Shown here one piece after another: positions 54,301 through 61,800 of a DNA stretch of 64,000 bases. The DNA comes from Desulfofundulus kuznetsovii DSM 6115 (GTDB taxonomy: Bacteria; Bacillota; Desulfotomaculia; Desulfotomaculales; Desulfovirgulaceae). The notes below the pieces were generated by a model. The model saw only the letters and a list, made by a program, of their open reading frames with translations, had not been told where the DNA came from and did not search any database. The first letter of the stretch is position 1; every line of letters starts with the position of its first letter. Where the stretch lies: assembly GCF_000214705.1 (NCBI RefSeq), contig NC_015573.1:3169001-3233000 (forward strand). Direction: 5' to 3'. A program made the position numbers and the translations under genes.

Positions 54301-54998
54301 GTGAAGGGGTTGCCGGCGCGCGCATCCGCACCGGTCACTATTTTAAACGGGAGGCTGAAGAGTGTTCGCAGTTCCCTTTGCCAGTTCCCGACCAGGCCTG
54401 CGGGCGGCACGATCAGGACGCGCCGGATCAGCCGCCGGGTGAGCATCTCGCGGATATAGAGACCGGTCATAATAGTCTTTCCGGCACCGGCATCATCGGC
54501 CAGCAAAAACCGCAGCCTGGGCTGGGGAAGCATATGGTCATACACGGCGATGCGCTGGTGCGGTAACGGGTCAATCAGTGAGGTTTCGGTGGCAAAGGCC
54601 GGGCTGAAAAGGTGGCCGTAAGTCAGGCGCTCGGCTTCGACGGCCAGGCGGACGATCTCCGGCGGGGCGGTGAAATCGACCTTGCCCGGCTCGTGCGGCT
54701 CCGGCGGCTCGCCGGACAGCCGGTAGGCCGCTTTGTCTTCAGCCGCAGATAGCGCGCCGGCTACCTGACTGCTGCTGCCGCCGGTGAGCGGTGGTTTACG
54801 TAACCCCCCGGAACCATCTATTTCAAGGCGCAGGATCTGGCCCCACGCCAGGCGGTTGGGGCGTGTCTGCCCGTTCTCCCACCGGTTGACGGACGCAAAG
54901 GAGACGCCCAGAAGTTCCGCGAGGCGCTTCTGGCTCAAGCCCAATTTGGCCCGCAGCCGCCTGATCCGGTCCGGATAATCAAAAGGGATATACTCCAC
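51366..54998 (-). CDS. HTH-SNF2 helicase-DUF3883 fusion, DISARM DrmD-like
   Basis: A 1210-residue protein with three parts. Residues about 8-50 are an Xre helix-turn-helix (LSQKRLAELLGVSFASVNRW). About 110-700 is an SNF2/HepA helicase: Walker A DDAGAGKTIMTGLYI, DEAH in LVVFDEAHKLAAD, TAT in LLLLTATPHMGKD, and motifs V and VI in VATDAAGEGINLQF and RMGRVHRYKQ. The end (from about 1090) is DUF3883 with GFDLLSRHPGGEERAIEVKG, a PD-(D/E)XK-like domain. It is first in the operon, preceded by a strong promoter with a palindrome. The built-in Xre domain suggests self-regulation or DNA targeting. The usual DISARM partners DrmA, DrmB and DrmC are absent here. Confidence 0.85.
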   Translation of the reverse strand: MEYIPFDYPDRIRRLRAKLGLSQKRLAELLGVSFASVNRWENGQTRPNRLAWGQILRLEIDGSGGLRKPPLTGGSSSQVAGALSAAEDKAAYRLSGEPPEPHEPGKVDFTAPPEIVRLAVEAERLTYGHLFSPAFATETSLIDPLPHQRIAVYDHMLPQPRLRFLLADDAGAGKTIMTGLYIREMLTRRLIRRVLIVPPAGLVGNWQRELRTLFSLPFKIVTGADARAGNPFTGPESDLVIVSVDTLCGAQAFARLRESGVEPYDLVVFDEAHKLAADRNPDFTVRKTDRYRLAEAIAGASDDPDWMLPWQCHHLLLLTATPHMGKDFPYFCLWRLLEPEILSTIDAFNAYPAEARRRHFLRRTKEEMVRFDGTPIYPKRESRTLSYDLGPAEQQLYDETTSYIRTYYNRARILNRSAARLAMSIFQRRLASSTYALLRSLERRLEKLDGLIEDIRSGRLTEEQLTAYQRKADRTADIFDRMTADEEEPQEGREQNEVVEDQALIGVVATSLSELQAERRQVEDLLGLARRVLASGEEAKFEKLREVVQDERFKEEKILIFTEHRDTLDFLIRRLEGLGYTGRVASIHGGMDYQEREAQVAFFKRPAREGGANLMVATDAAGEGINLQFCWLMVNYDIPWNPARLEQRMGRVHRYKQMHDPVLIFNLVAGKTREGRVLKTLFEKLEQIRRELGSDKVFDVIGMQFEGVSLKELILQAVVDGQTDEAVRQVEGRLTPEQVKARLAQREKLLGAGGDIALQLPEQRAKLERETFRRLLPGYVRRFIEKSAPLLDIGIDGDPEGYFSFRPLKPGALDPLWPVLESYDPARWERLTVYKPPEGEQAIFLHPGELLFDRYCSLVRGRFAALARKGGVFVDPYAERPYLFHVVLVRVMRRADPALPGVFGREELVESRLVALRQDETGKIEECPVEHLMLLRGGTTIPAAAIPLVSTIAAACEQVKNFVVERIAGPLADARRQALLAALPGREEFILRGYAYREAELALKRTRLSERTNAGDAAARGELAKVKKQQRELAGRIERSLAVLRREPELIVPGEVRFLAHALVVPSSDPEDRARYDREIEKIAVRVAWGYEESRGCAVRDVSAPELAIRAGLEAYPGFDLLSRHPGGEERAIEVKGRAGTGDIELSENEWARACNLRDRYWLYVVYDCASAHPRLLRIQDPFGKLLARRKGGVVIGEQEIFEAAEEEIL

Positions 54999-55030
54999 TC
55001 TCGTCCCCCATTTTCATCCAGCAAAGGATT

Positions 55031-55070
55031 CTCTTGCTAAGAGCATAAAGGATCGCGTGGCTTATGTCAA
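55031..55070 (-). promoter_or_regulatory. Promoter and operator-like palindrome of the helicase operon
   Basis: On the minus strand, TTGACA (55065-55070), 17 bases, TATGCT (55042-55047) is a strong sigma-A promoter. The palindrome CTCTTAGCAAGAG (55031-55043) overlaps the end of the -10 and the start site. It is well placed to bind a dimeric Xre protein such as the helicase N-terminus. Confidence 0.65.
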
Positions 55071-55072
55071 GG

Positions 55073-57862
55073 CTATATCAAGTGCGATAGGGAAACAAAG
55101 ACATCAACTAAGTGCGGGTCGAAATGGCTTCCCGCGCACCTTTTAAGCTCTGCTATCGCCTCTTCTTTGCTTCTGGGCTTTATGTACGGCCGCCCGCCGG
55201 TCATGGCGTCAAAGGCATCGGCAATGGACAGGATGCGGCATTCTACCGGTATCTCTTCTCCTCTCAGCCCCAGGGGGTATCCCTTCCCGTCCCACCTTTC
55301 GTGGTGCTTGAGAATCAAGTCCGCCACCCCGGCGAGATCGGGGGAGGACAGGGCGATGCGGTAGCCCTTTTCGGGGTGCTGGCGCATGACCTCCCATTCT
55401 TCTTCTGTAAGCGGGGCTTTCTTGAATAAGATGCTATCCGGCACGGCAACCTTGCCCAGGTCATGGACCTGGGCCAAAAGGGCCAGGTCTGCCATCTGCC
55501 GGGGAGAAAGCCCCAGTTTCTCGCCCATTTTAAGGCACATTTCTTTCAGCCTTTCGGCGTGCCCCGCGGCGAGGTAATCCTTTTCTTTGAGGGCCGCCAG
55601 CAGGGCGCCCACGATCTGGTTTCGCGCGCCGGCCCTGCGTACAAGCTTATGGCGGTACATGAGGTCGTCGGCCTTCTTGAAGGTGTCTTCGAGGGATTCG
55701 TCCCCGCTCCGGCACGTGGCAGAGCCTGTAGATACGTGCAGGGGCAGCTCGGGGTGTTCTTTGTTGTAGTCATCGATCCGGGAGCGTATCCGGTACACAA
55801 TATCTTCCCCGATTTTTTCATCTGTTCCTGGCAAAAGGGCGGCGAACTCATCGCCACCTATGCGGGCCAGGATATCGGAACGGCGCAGGGAATTTCTCAA
55901 AACATCTGCGCAGGCCCTCAACATTTCATCGCCCCTGGCGTGACCCAGGGTATCGTTGACCAGTTTCAGGCCGTCCAGATCGGCCACCAGGACGGTTATT
56001 GGGTATTCCCGGCTGGCAGATAAGCGCCTGAGCTCTTCCTGGAAAAAGGCCCGGTTGTAAAGGCCTGTCAATGGGTCGTGCAGGCTCAGGTATTTCAACT
56101 GTTCTTCGTAGCGCCTGCGCTCGGTGATATCCAGGGCTGCTTCCACGGCCCCTATCACGTTTCCCTTTTCGTCCTTAACGGGGGACGCAGTAATACTCCA
56201 CAGGCGGCCGTCCGGCGAAGCCACCTCCCCCGCGCATACCCGGCCGGTCTCCATAGCCTGCACCACCGGGCAGCCCTGACAGGGATCGCTCCTGCCGTGC
56301 CATATTTCGTGGCATTTCGCTCCAAACAGGTCTCCGGAGCTCCTGCCGACGGATTGGCCGGCCGCGCGGTTGGCCCAGATGATCTGCATGTCCCGGTCTA
56401 TAAATATAACCAGCTCCGTAAGGCTGTCGAGAATCAGGGATTTTTCTGCCATCAACCGCTGCAGCTCTTCTTCCAGAATCCTGCGCGGGGTGATGTCGGT
56501 CAAAAAATGCAGGGTGGCGGGCTGCCCCTCCCACTCGACCACCACGGAGTTTGTCTCCGCCCACTTGATACTCCCGTCCCTGGCTATTACCCTGAACGGA
56601 AATGCGTATAAGATGGCTTTATTCTCCAGCAATTCCCTGTAATGTTCCCATACTGCCTCCCTGTCTTCCGGGTGGATGAAATCAAGGAAATGCCTGGAGA
56701 CAATCTCTTCCGCTGTGTAGCCTGTATGGACCGCAGCCGCCCGGTTGGCAAATTTGACCACACCCTCCTGGACTACCACGACGGCTTCGGCGGCGTTTTC
56801 CACCACCGCCCTGTATTTCTTTTCCTTGTCGCTTATCTCCCGCCGGTACTCCTCCAGCCTGTCCAGCATTTTGCCGATTTCAGCGGAAAGAAGGGCAAGC
56901 TCATCCCTTCCCCCCAGAACCGGGAACCCGGAGGAAAGGGGAAACTGGTAGCCCGTGCTGGTTACGGCAGCGGTAAGCTTTGCCAGCCGGGATACGACAG
57001 CACGGTTCAGCCAGAACAGGGCCAGGCCGCAGCACATGATCGCCGCCAGCGCCAGGTAGAGGCTGAAGGCCTTTTCGGCGGACTGGAACACCCTGGCAGC
57101 GCGCCTGTCCGAGTTAACCTGGAGGATTAAAGCGGTTTTCCCCTGCAGGTCTTTAACTACGGTAAAGCCGGCGCTTTCCCCAGGGGAAATTATCCTGGCG
57201 TAGCAGGCCTCCCCGTTCTCTAAAGAGCCCGCCGGCTGCAGGTCGCGGAAGTCCACGGCCCCCGGCGGGTGAAGGGTGAGAGGCAGGCGGGTAATCTTCG
57301 AGAGCTCTTTTAAATGCTTATCATTTAAGATACGGCCGAAAATCAGGGTTCCCCGGGCAGGCCCGGTGTCATCGCTTTTTAAAACGGGCCTGGCGGCCAC
57401 CAGCACCGGCCCTTCCGGCGTCACCACCAGCCCTTTAAGACCGCCTGCTTCCTGGCGGGCCGGAAGAACAATCTCCCGGGGTACGGGGATATCTTTCCCC
57501 TCTTCCGGATCGTATCCCCTGGCGTATACCGTCTCTCCTCCGGTGTTTATAATCACTGCGTAGTTGATCTTAAGAACCTCAAAGGTGCTGTCGACCAGGT
57601 TCTTTTTTATATATTCCTTGTTTCTTTCTTTCACAAATATATACGTATCATCCCATGCAGCCCAATCTTCGGTATATTTATCCAACTCCGCCATTTCCCT
57701 TTCCAGGGCCTGCAGGGCCCGCTCAATATTCTGCTTAAGATCATCTCTTTCCAGCTCAGCTACAATATTATTTGCGATCACATGAGAAACCGCGAAAAAA
57801 ACAAGGGCAAGAATGGCGAAGGCGGCGCAGAGAGTGAGAACTATCCTGGTTTTTAAAGACAT
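55073..57862 (-). CDS. CHASE4-PAS-PAS-GGDEF-HD-GYP cyclic-di-GMP protein
   Basis: A 929-residue membrane sensor. A membrane helix (7-30), a CHASE4-like sensor (about 40-240: TEDWAAWDDTYIFV), a second helix (about 260-280), a linker, two PAS domains (about 345-590), GGDEF (ARIGGDEFAALLPG, about 590-745) and HD-GYP (HDLGKVAVPDSIL, then HHERWDGKGYPLGLRGEEIP, about 760-925). GGDEF enzymes make cyclic-di-GMP, HD-GYP enzymes break it. Both motifs look intact, so the two activities may be switched by the sensors. A CPVVQ-type Cys cluster (GRSDPCQGCPVVQ) lies in the second PAS, perhaps a redox or metal site. It is monocistronic. Confidence 0.9.
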   Translation of the reverse strand: MSLKTRIVLTLCAAFAILALVFFAVSHVIANNIVAELERDDLKQNIERALQALEREMAELDKYTEDWAAWDDTYIFVKERNKEYIKKNLVDSTFEVLKINYAVIINTGGETVYARGYDPEEGKDIPVPREIVLPARQEAGGLKGLVVTPEGPVLVAARPVLKSDDTGPARGTLIFGRILNDKHLKELSKITRLPLTLHPPGAVDFRDLQPAGSLENGEACYARIISPGESAGFTVVKDLQGKTALILQVNSDRRAARVFQSAEKAFSLYLALAAIMCCGLALFWLNRAVVSRLAKLTAAVTSTGYQFPLSSGFPVLGGRDELALLSAEIGKMLDRLEEYRREISDKEKKYRAVVENAAEAVVVVQEGVVKFANRAAAVHTGYTAEEIVSRHFLDFIHPEDREAVWEHYRELLENKAILYAFPFRVIARDGSIKWAETNSVVVEWEGQPATLHFLTDITPRRILEEELQRLMAEKSLILDSLTELVIFIDRDMQIIWANRAAGQSVGRSSGDLFGAKCHEIWHGRSDPCQGCPVVQAMETGRVCAGEVASPDGRLWSITASPVKDEKGNVIGAVEAALDITERRRYEEQLKYLSLHDPLTGLYNRAFFQEELRRLSASREYPITVLVADLDGLKLVNDTLGHARGDEMLRACADVLRNSLRRSDILARIGGDEFAALLPGTDEKIGEDIVYRIRSRIDDYNKEHPELPLHVSTGSATCRSGDESLEDTFKKADDLMYRHKLVRRAGARNQIVGALLAALKEKDYLAAGHAERLKEMCLKMGEKLGLSPRQMADLALLAQVHDLGKVAVPDSILFKKAPLTEEEWEVMRQHPEKGYRIALSSPDLAGVADLILKHHERWDGKGYPLGLRGEEIPVECRILSIADAFDAMTGGRPYIKPRSKEEAIAELKRCAGSHFDPHLVDVFVSLSHLI

Positions 57863-58360
57863 CCCGGTATCTCCCCCAAGTCCTGGCCGGCAGCCGGGTT
57901 CCCGTCACGCATAAGGGTAAAGCGGCGAGCTTTCAGTGCAGCGGGGGTTATATTCCCCGGCATGTTCGGTTTTATTACTTTACCAAATTAAATGCCGCTA
58001 CCAATAAAACTTCAATATCTGGGGAAATTCGACACCTCAGCTCAATAACCTACCGGCCGGGGAAATTTTTTGCCTCTTCGTCAGATCGCGTGGGTAAACA
58101 TCTGTTCGCAGTTTATTGTTGTAGCGGAAGGGCAAAAATGCTCAAATCTGGAGTAACAAAAAAGCCCCGGCAAAAATTCTTACCGGCGCTTCCGGTTCTC
58201 TGACCAGGATACAGCGGACTTTAAGCCTTTCACCAAACAACCTACTCATAGCACCAAATAACGGCCCGTTTTCTAATTTGGTGCCGGTGCAAAAAAGGTT
58301 TATAATCTGCCGCCTGATCAAGAAAATTATGCCGGACGACTTGATTTATCACGCAAATAG
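57863..58360. other. 500-base intergenic region between the c-di-GMP gene and a toxin-antitoxin pair
   Basis: No gene is supported. It holds a minus-strand terminator-like hairpin (58153-58186: a stem of 8 bp with one mismatch, then TTTTTT) and an inverted repeat GCACCAAAT/ATTTGGTGC (58251-58284) followed by an AT-rich stretch just ahead of the antitoxin gene. I looked for a cyclic-di-GMP riboswitch before the 57862 start and saw no clear match. Confidence 0.5.
58251..58284. promoter_or_regulatory. Inverted repeat upstream of the RHH/PIN toxin-antitoxin pair
   Basis: GCACCAAAT at 58251-58259 and ATTTGGTGC at 58276-58284 form a 9-bp stem with 16 bases between. It lies about 110 bases upstream of the antitoxin start, possibly too far for an operator unless the promoter is nearby. 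Confidence 0.35.
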
Positions 58361-58392
58361 GTGATACACTCAGTTACGTGGAGGTGGAGCAT

Positions 58393-58632
58393 GTGGAGTA
58401 CCAGAATGTTACCCTTTCGCTACCCAAGGAAGTGCTGCGCCGGGCGAAACATATCGCTATTGAGCGGGGGACCTCGCTCTCCGGTCTTCTCACCCACCTG
58501 CTCGAGGAACTCACGCGCAGGGAAGACGAGTACCGCAGGGCAAAGGAGTACCACCTGGCCATGCTGGACGAGCTTGACCTGGCGACGAAGGGAAACGCCA
58601 CGTGGAGCAGGGGCGATCTCCATGACCGGTAA
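58393..58632 (+). CDS. Ribbon-helix-helix antitoxin
   Basis: A 79-residue protein from a GTG at 58393 (GGAGGTGG upstream). YQNVTLSLPKEVLRRAKHIA is the ribbon-helix-helix core, and GTSLSGLLTHLLEELTRRED continues the second helix. The C-terminal half is charged. It overlaps the PIN toxin gene by 11 bases, so the two are coupled. It would bind both the toxin and its own promoter. Confidence 0.8.
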   Translation: MEYQNVTLSLPKEVLRRAKHIAIERGTSLSGLLTHLLEELTRREDEYRRAKEYHLAMLDELDLATKGNATWSRGDLHDR

Positions 58633-59056
58633 AAATGGCGACCGGCAGTTTGTGGATACCAACGTGCTGGTTTATGCCCACGATACCTCGGCCGGGGAAA
58701 AGCACGCCCGGGCTAAAGCTCTGGTCGCAGAACTCTGGCAATCGGGCAACGGCTGCCTCAGCGTGCAGGTGTTGCAGGAATTCTACGTGACGGTAACGCA
58801 AAAGGTCCGCAAGCCGCTTGCGCCGGAAACGGCATCACGGATCATTGAGTATCTGTCGAACTGGCGCGTGCATACGCCGGATGCCGGTGACGTGCTGGAG
58901 GCCATCAGGATTCAACAGAGGTACGCCATATCCTTTTGGGACGCGATGATTATTCGCAGCGCCCAGGCACTGGATTGCAGAGTGATCTGGTCCGAAGACC
59001 TGAACCCCGGGCAGTATTATGGCGAGGCGAAGGTCGTAAATCCTTTTTCACGGTAA
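58622..59056 (+). CDS. PIN-domain ribonuclease toxin
   Basis: A 144-residue PIN protein from an ATG at 58622. The first acidic site is in QFVDTNVLVYAHD, the second in VQVLQEFYVTVT, and the last in ISFWDAMIIRSAQALDCRVI and VIWSEDLNPG. All expected acidic positions are present. With the preceding antitoxin it forms a VapBC-like module. A helical extension is absent and the length is typical. Confidence 0.88.
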   Translation: MTGKNGDRQFVDTNVLVYAHDTSAGEKHARAKALVAELWQSGNGCLSVQVLQEFYVTVTQKVRKPLAPETASRIIEYLSNWRVHTPDAGDVLEAIRIQQRYAISFWDAMIIRSAQALDCRVIWSEDLNPGQYYGEAKVVNPFSR

Positions 59057-59289
59057 AAGCAATCCCTTACCCCCCTTCTTTGCTTACCTTTTGGTTTTCC
59101 TATTTTTCCAGGTACCTCAGTGTGGCTCGATAAGTTAATAAGTTAAGTGCCTGGCACCACTGCTAGACCCCTACAAAGTGTCCTCAACGGGCAGCCAGAC
59201 GCGGTAAAAAGTCACACCCCAGAGCATTTCCATTTCGAGGATGCGGCAGGGTTGGTTGTGGTTCTGGAGGTAGGCCCAGTCGCCTGATC
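59057..59289. other. Intergenic region with a possible helicase-like remnant
   Basis: On the minus strand, just after the dual-OB gene, a frame reads LRSGDWAYLQNHNQPCRILE, then MLWGVTFYRVWLPVED, before a stop near 59171. It looks like a coded protein segment, but I cannot name its family with confidence and it has no start of its own. It may be the beginning of a gene that was lost by deletion. The remainder of the region carries nothing I can identify. Confidence 0.3.
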
Positions 59290-60000
59290 TCAAAGCCGAT
59301 TCCTCCAGTGGCGGGGTAAAACGATCACGCCAGCAACGAGCTTGTAGCAACAATTGTCCCATTCAAACGGTTCACCCAGACTAATTGTAAATAAAATTTT
59401 GTCATCCTGCTTTAGTCCAGGGGCTTCGTAAAACGGGTAGCAACCAGGGGGCAAATTTCTAAGACGTTCATGGCAGTATGGATCGGTCACCACAAGGTTG
59501 TAGGGCTGCCCGCTTAAATGAAACACGGCCCGCACTTGGCGTCTGTTTCTAATATCCTTCGTTATGTACCAATAGGCATTTTCTGGTTCAATAAGAACTA
59601 AGGATGAGCTAGCAGGACTCCTGGCAAACATATCATAAGATATACGATCAGCACGGTTTCCCAGTAAGTCGGGACCTGAAGCAATATTGCTACGGAGAAT
59701 GCTGAGAATCTCCTCCTCTAAAATATGCTTTTCAAGTCGCAATGGTTTATTTCCGATTAACCAATTTTCCGGTTGATGGGGCTGGGGAAAAGGTCGAACC
59801 ACGTTAATTTGCACTACGTCTAGTGGCCGAACCTCGGTTCCTTCCGGGAGTGTATAATGGTGCGAGAAAAGCGCTCCCTTTGAGGACTCATCATCAGAAA
59901 CCGGACGTACCCAACCTCCACCGTCCATCCTCAAACCCGCCATGCATCTCCCGCGCCATTTTATGGAATTGGCTAAACAAATAATCTTAAATACAGCCAC
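59290..60000 (-). CDS. Dual-OB-domain (DuOB-like) protein
   Basis: A 236-residue protein. The N-terminal part (FKIICLANSIKWRGRCMAGL, then GGWVRPVSDD) and the rest (TEVRPLDVVQINVVRPFPQP, then PYNLVVTDPYCHERLRNLPP) match a family predicted to have two OB folds that bind nucleic acid or nucleotides and found in conflict systems. It lies 12 bases after the downstream end of the first DUF488 gene, in one leftward operon with two DUF488 proteins. Exact function is unknown. Confidence 0.65.
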   Translation of the reverse strand: MAVFKIICLANSIKWRGRCMAGLRMDGGGWVRPVSDDESSKGALFSHHYTLPEGTEVRPLDVVQINVVRPFPQPHQPENWLIGNKPLRLEKHILEEEILSILRSNIASGPDLLGNRADRISYDMFARSPASSSLVLIEPENAYWYITKDIRNRRQVRAVFHLSGQPYNLVVTDPYCHERLRNLPPGCYPFYEAPGLKQDDKILFTISLGEPFEWDNCCYKLVAGVIVLPRHWRNRL

Positions 60001-60012
60001 CTATACCTCCCC

Positions 60013-60450
60013 CTACAGGTGTACTATCTCTAACCCGCCCCATTTTTTTTGAAGGTACTCCAGCACCAGCCGCCGGTGGCAACGCTTCGCCGAATTCTCA
60101 CTGCATAAAAGAACGGTCGGAACATTAAAAAGGTCCTTGCTGATTTTCTCCTCGATCTTGCGATCGGCCATGAGCGCAAGAAACTTTCGTTCGTAATCCT
60201 GCCATGTATCCTGCTTTTTCCTGTAGGCATCAAGCATCTCCTGAGTAGGGGCCAGTAAAGGTTCGTGAATATACTCTGCACCACATAGCTGTTTAAGAAA
60301 AAAGGCAAGGTCATCACGTTTTGTAAATCCTGCCAATTGGGAAGTATTGTTAAGCCGTACATCTATAAGGTTCTTGATCCCAACGTCTTGAAGCTTCCCG
60401 AAAAATTCTTTCGCTGACTTTTGGGAAAAGCCTATTGTGTATACGCGCAA
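60013..60450 (-). CDS. DUF488 protein, first copy
   Basis: About 145 residues from a TTG at 60450 with GGAGG upstream. LRVYTIGFSQKSAKEFFGKL, then NLIDVRLNNTSQLAGFTKRD, and a C-terminal LCSENSAKRCHRRLVLEYL are the DUF488 pattern, in which a Cys-His-Arg site (KRCHRR) lies near the end. It is encoded between the DUF488 paralogue and the dual-OB gene. DUF488 proteins are linked to DNA repair or nucleic-acid conflict but not characterised. Confidence 0.8.
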   Translation of the reverse strand: MRVYTIGFSQKSAKEFFGKLQDVGIKNLIDVRLNNTSQLAGFTKRDDLAFFLKQLCGAEYIHEPLLAPTQEMLDAYRKKQDTWQDYERKFLALMADRKIEEKISKDLFNVPTVLLCSENSAKRCHRRLVLEYLQKKWGGLEIVHL

Positions 60451-60469
60451 ATTGGTTACCTCCAAAACC

Positions 60470-61021
60470 TTAAAATAGGGATAATTGCTGGAACTTACGA
60501 CCCTCGACCTTTTTCTCCGCTTTTAACTGAGCTTCCGTTTCTAACTGACCATCACCCCGGATGTGGTAGACGGTGATCCCCTGTCCAGCAAGGGCGCGCC
60601 CAACGAGCAGCCGCCGGTGGCACATTGTTGGATCCTCCTCACCGCACATTAAGGTCACCCGGTACTTCGATAATTCCTCAATCAAGCATGCCATCCCCCG
60701 TTGAAATGGTTCAGACTCCGCCATGCGGGAATAATTGACTATTCCGCCTTCATCATAAAACTCTGGTTCCTTTGGCCGGCCACCCAATTCTTTCCCCAGG
60801 TAGAGGTATTTTATTCCGCTTCGTGTTAACACCCGCTCTAACTTTTTTTGATTGAAGTGTGGCACATACCGTGAGTAAGGCTGCGAGCGAATATCGGCAA
60901 CAACCTCGATACCGTATTTCCAGAGCAAACCAAGAAAATGGCTTAAGGTGTGGTTGGAATGGCCGATAGTATAAACCACACGCTCTTTGGTTTGCTCGTT
61001 GGCGCGACAACTATTCATCAT
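60470..61021 (-). CDS. DUF488 protein, second copy
   Basis: About 183 residues from the ATG at 61021 (GGGGGAAG upstream). VVYTIGHSNHTLSHFLGLLW, VVADIRSQPYSRYVPHFNQK and LMCGEEDPTMCHRRLLVGRA match DUF488 more typically than the shorter paralogue. The MCHRR site is conserved. The two DUF488 proteins and the dual-OB protein are read in one direction with gaps under 25 bases, so they form an operon whose promoter lies upstream of 61021. Confidence 0.8.
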   Translation of the reverse strand: MMNSCRANEQTKERVVYTIGHSNHTLSHFLGLLWKYGIEVVADIRSQPYSRYVPHFNQKKLERVLTRSGIKYLYLGKELGGRPKEPEFYDEGGIVNYSRMAESEPFQRGMACLIEELSKYRVTLMCGEEDPTMCHRRLLVGRALAGQGITVYHIRGDGQLETEAQLKAEKKVEGRKFQQLSLF

Positions 61022-61400
61022 TCTTCCCCCACCCTCATTAAAGCTTGGTCGTACCACATGAGGAGATCAAAACCCCGAACGATTACAACCTGCTGGTTAT
61101 CTCAATGCAAAATGTTACCTGAACAAATTTGCCTGTATTTGTCAATTTGAGCACCTTTTTTCGCTGTCCAAGTCCACCGTTGTTGGATACTTTATTCGCC
61201 AAGAAATTTCCCGATCCTGTTCCAGCCAGACTTTAATAATTATGGGTACCCCTAAACCGCCGGTTGGAAACTGTTATACCAAAATTTCCAACAGCACCAG
61301 CGACAATTAACACCCGCACCCGTCTCACCATTTTCTCTTTCACCCTTCTCCCTCTTCTTCTCCCTCTCTTCTCTCTCCCTCCCTCCTATACTGCTTGTTT
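61022..61400. other. Intergenic region with a long pyrimidine tract
   Basis: No complete gene is supported. It holds the promoter region of the DUF488 operon and, at about 61325-61385, a stretch of almost only C and T on the plus strand (purines on the other). Such mirror-like tracts can form triplex structures. A weak frame on the plus strand encodes only a hydrophobic, low-complexity stretch and is not called. Confidence 0.45.
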
Positions 61401-61490
61401 TTGGATAAAGGGCTGGTTTACATGTTGGAGGATGGTAGCGGCGCACTTTCTTTAGAGGAAATGCTGAAAATTGCCGCGTCGGTTGACTAA
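61401..61490 (+). pseudogene. 3'-terminal remnant of an unknown gene
   Basis: A frame reads DKGLVYMLEDGSGALSLEEM, then LKIAASVD and a stop at 61488-61490. This is a natural-looking protein C-terminus, similar in style to lipoprotein or anti-sigma tails (SLEELLKIA-type). No coding continues upstream, where the pyrimidine-rich tract begins. It is a leftover end of a deleted gene. Confidence 0.4.
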
Positions 61491-61617
61491 CCGCCCGGCC
61501 CCCACAAGCACGCGCTTTAAACCGGGTAATTGCGGCCCCGGAAAAGGGGGATAAAGAGGAGGGGACTGGCCTGGGAGAAGCCGTGCTGAGGGAATAAAAC
61601 TTGAAGGAGGAATGGAG

Positions 61618-61799
61618 ATGCGTCTGAAAAAAGGCTGGTTGACCTTAGTAATAGCCTTCTGGCCGCCCTTCTGGTAGGTGCCGGTGTAACATGGGCAAAC
61701 AATACAACCCAGCGCCAGGGCGAGGGCTATAAGTTCTACATAAATAGTGTTTTTCCCCACCTCGAACCGCCAGGGTTGCCCCCTCGTTTAAATTGTTAA
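61618..61799 (+). pseudogene. Frameshifted short secreted-protein gene
   Basis: An ATG at 61618 follows GAAGGAGGAATGGAG and encodes MRLKKGWLTLVIA, then stops after a shift of frame. The next frame continues LLAALLVGAGVTWANNTTQR, then KFYINSVFPHLEPPG, and ends at 61799. Together they give a classic signal peptide and a short mature part. One small indel breaks it. It ends two bases from the minus-strand stop of the next gene. Confidence 0.5.
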
Positions 61800-61800
61800 T

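Noticed and set aside
57863-58010. Possible cyclic-di-GMP riboswitch before the GGDEF/HD-GYP gene
   Set aside because: No match to the conserved core of class I or II was seen.
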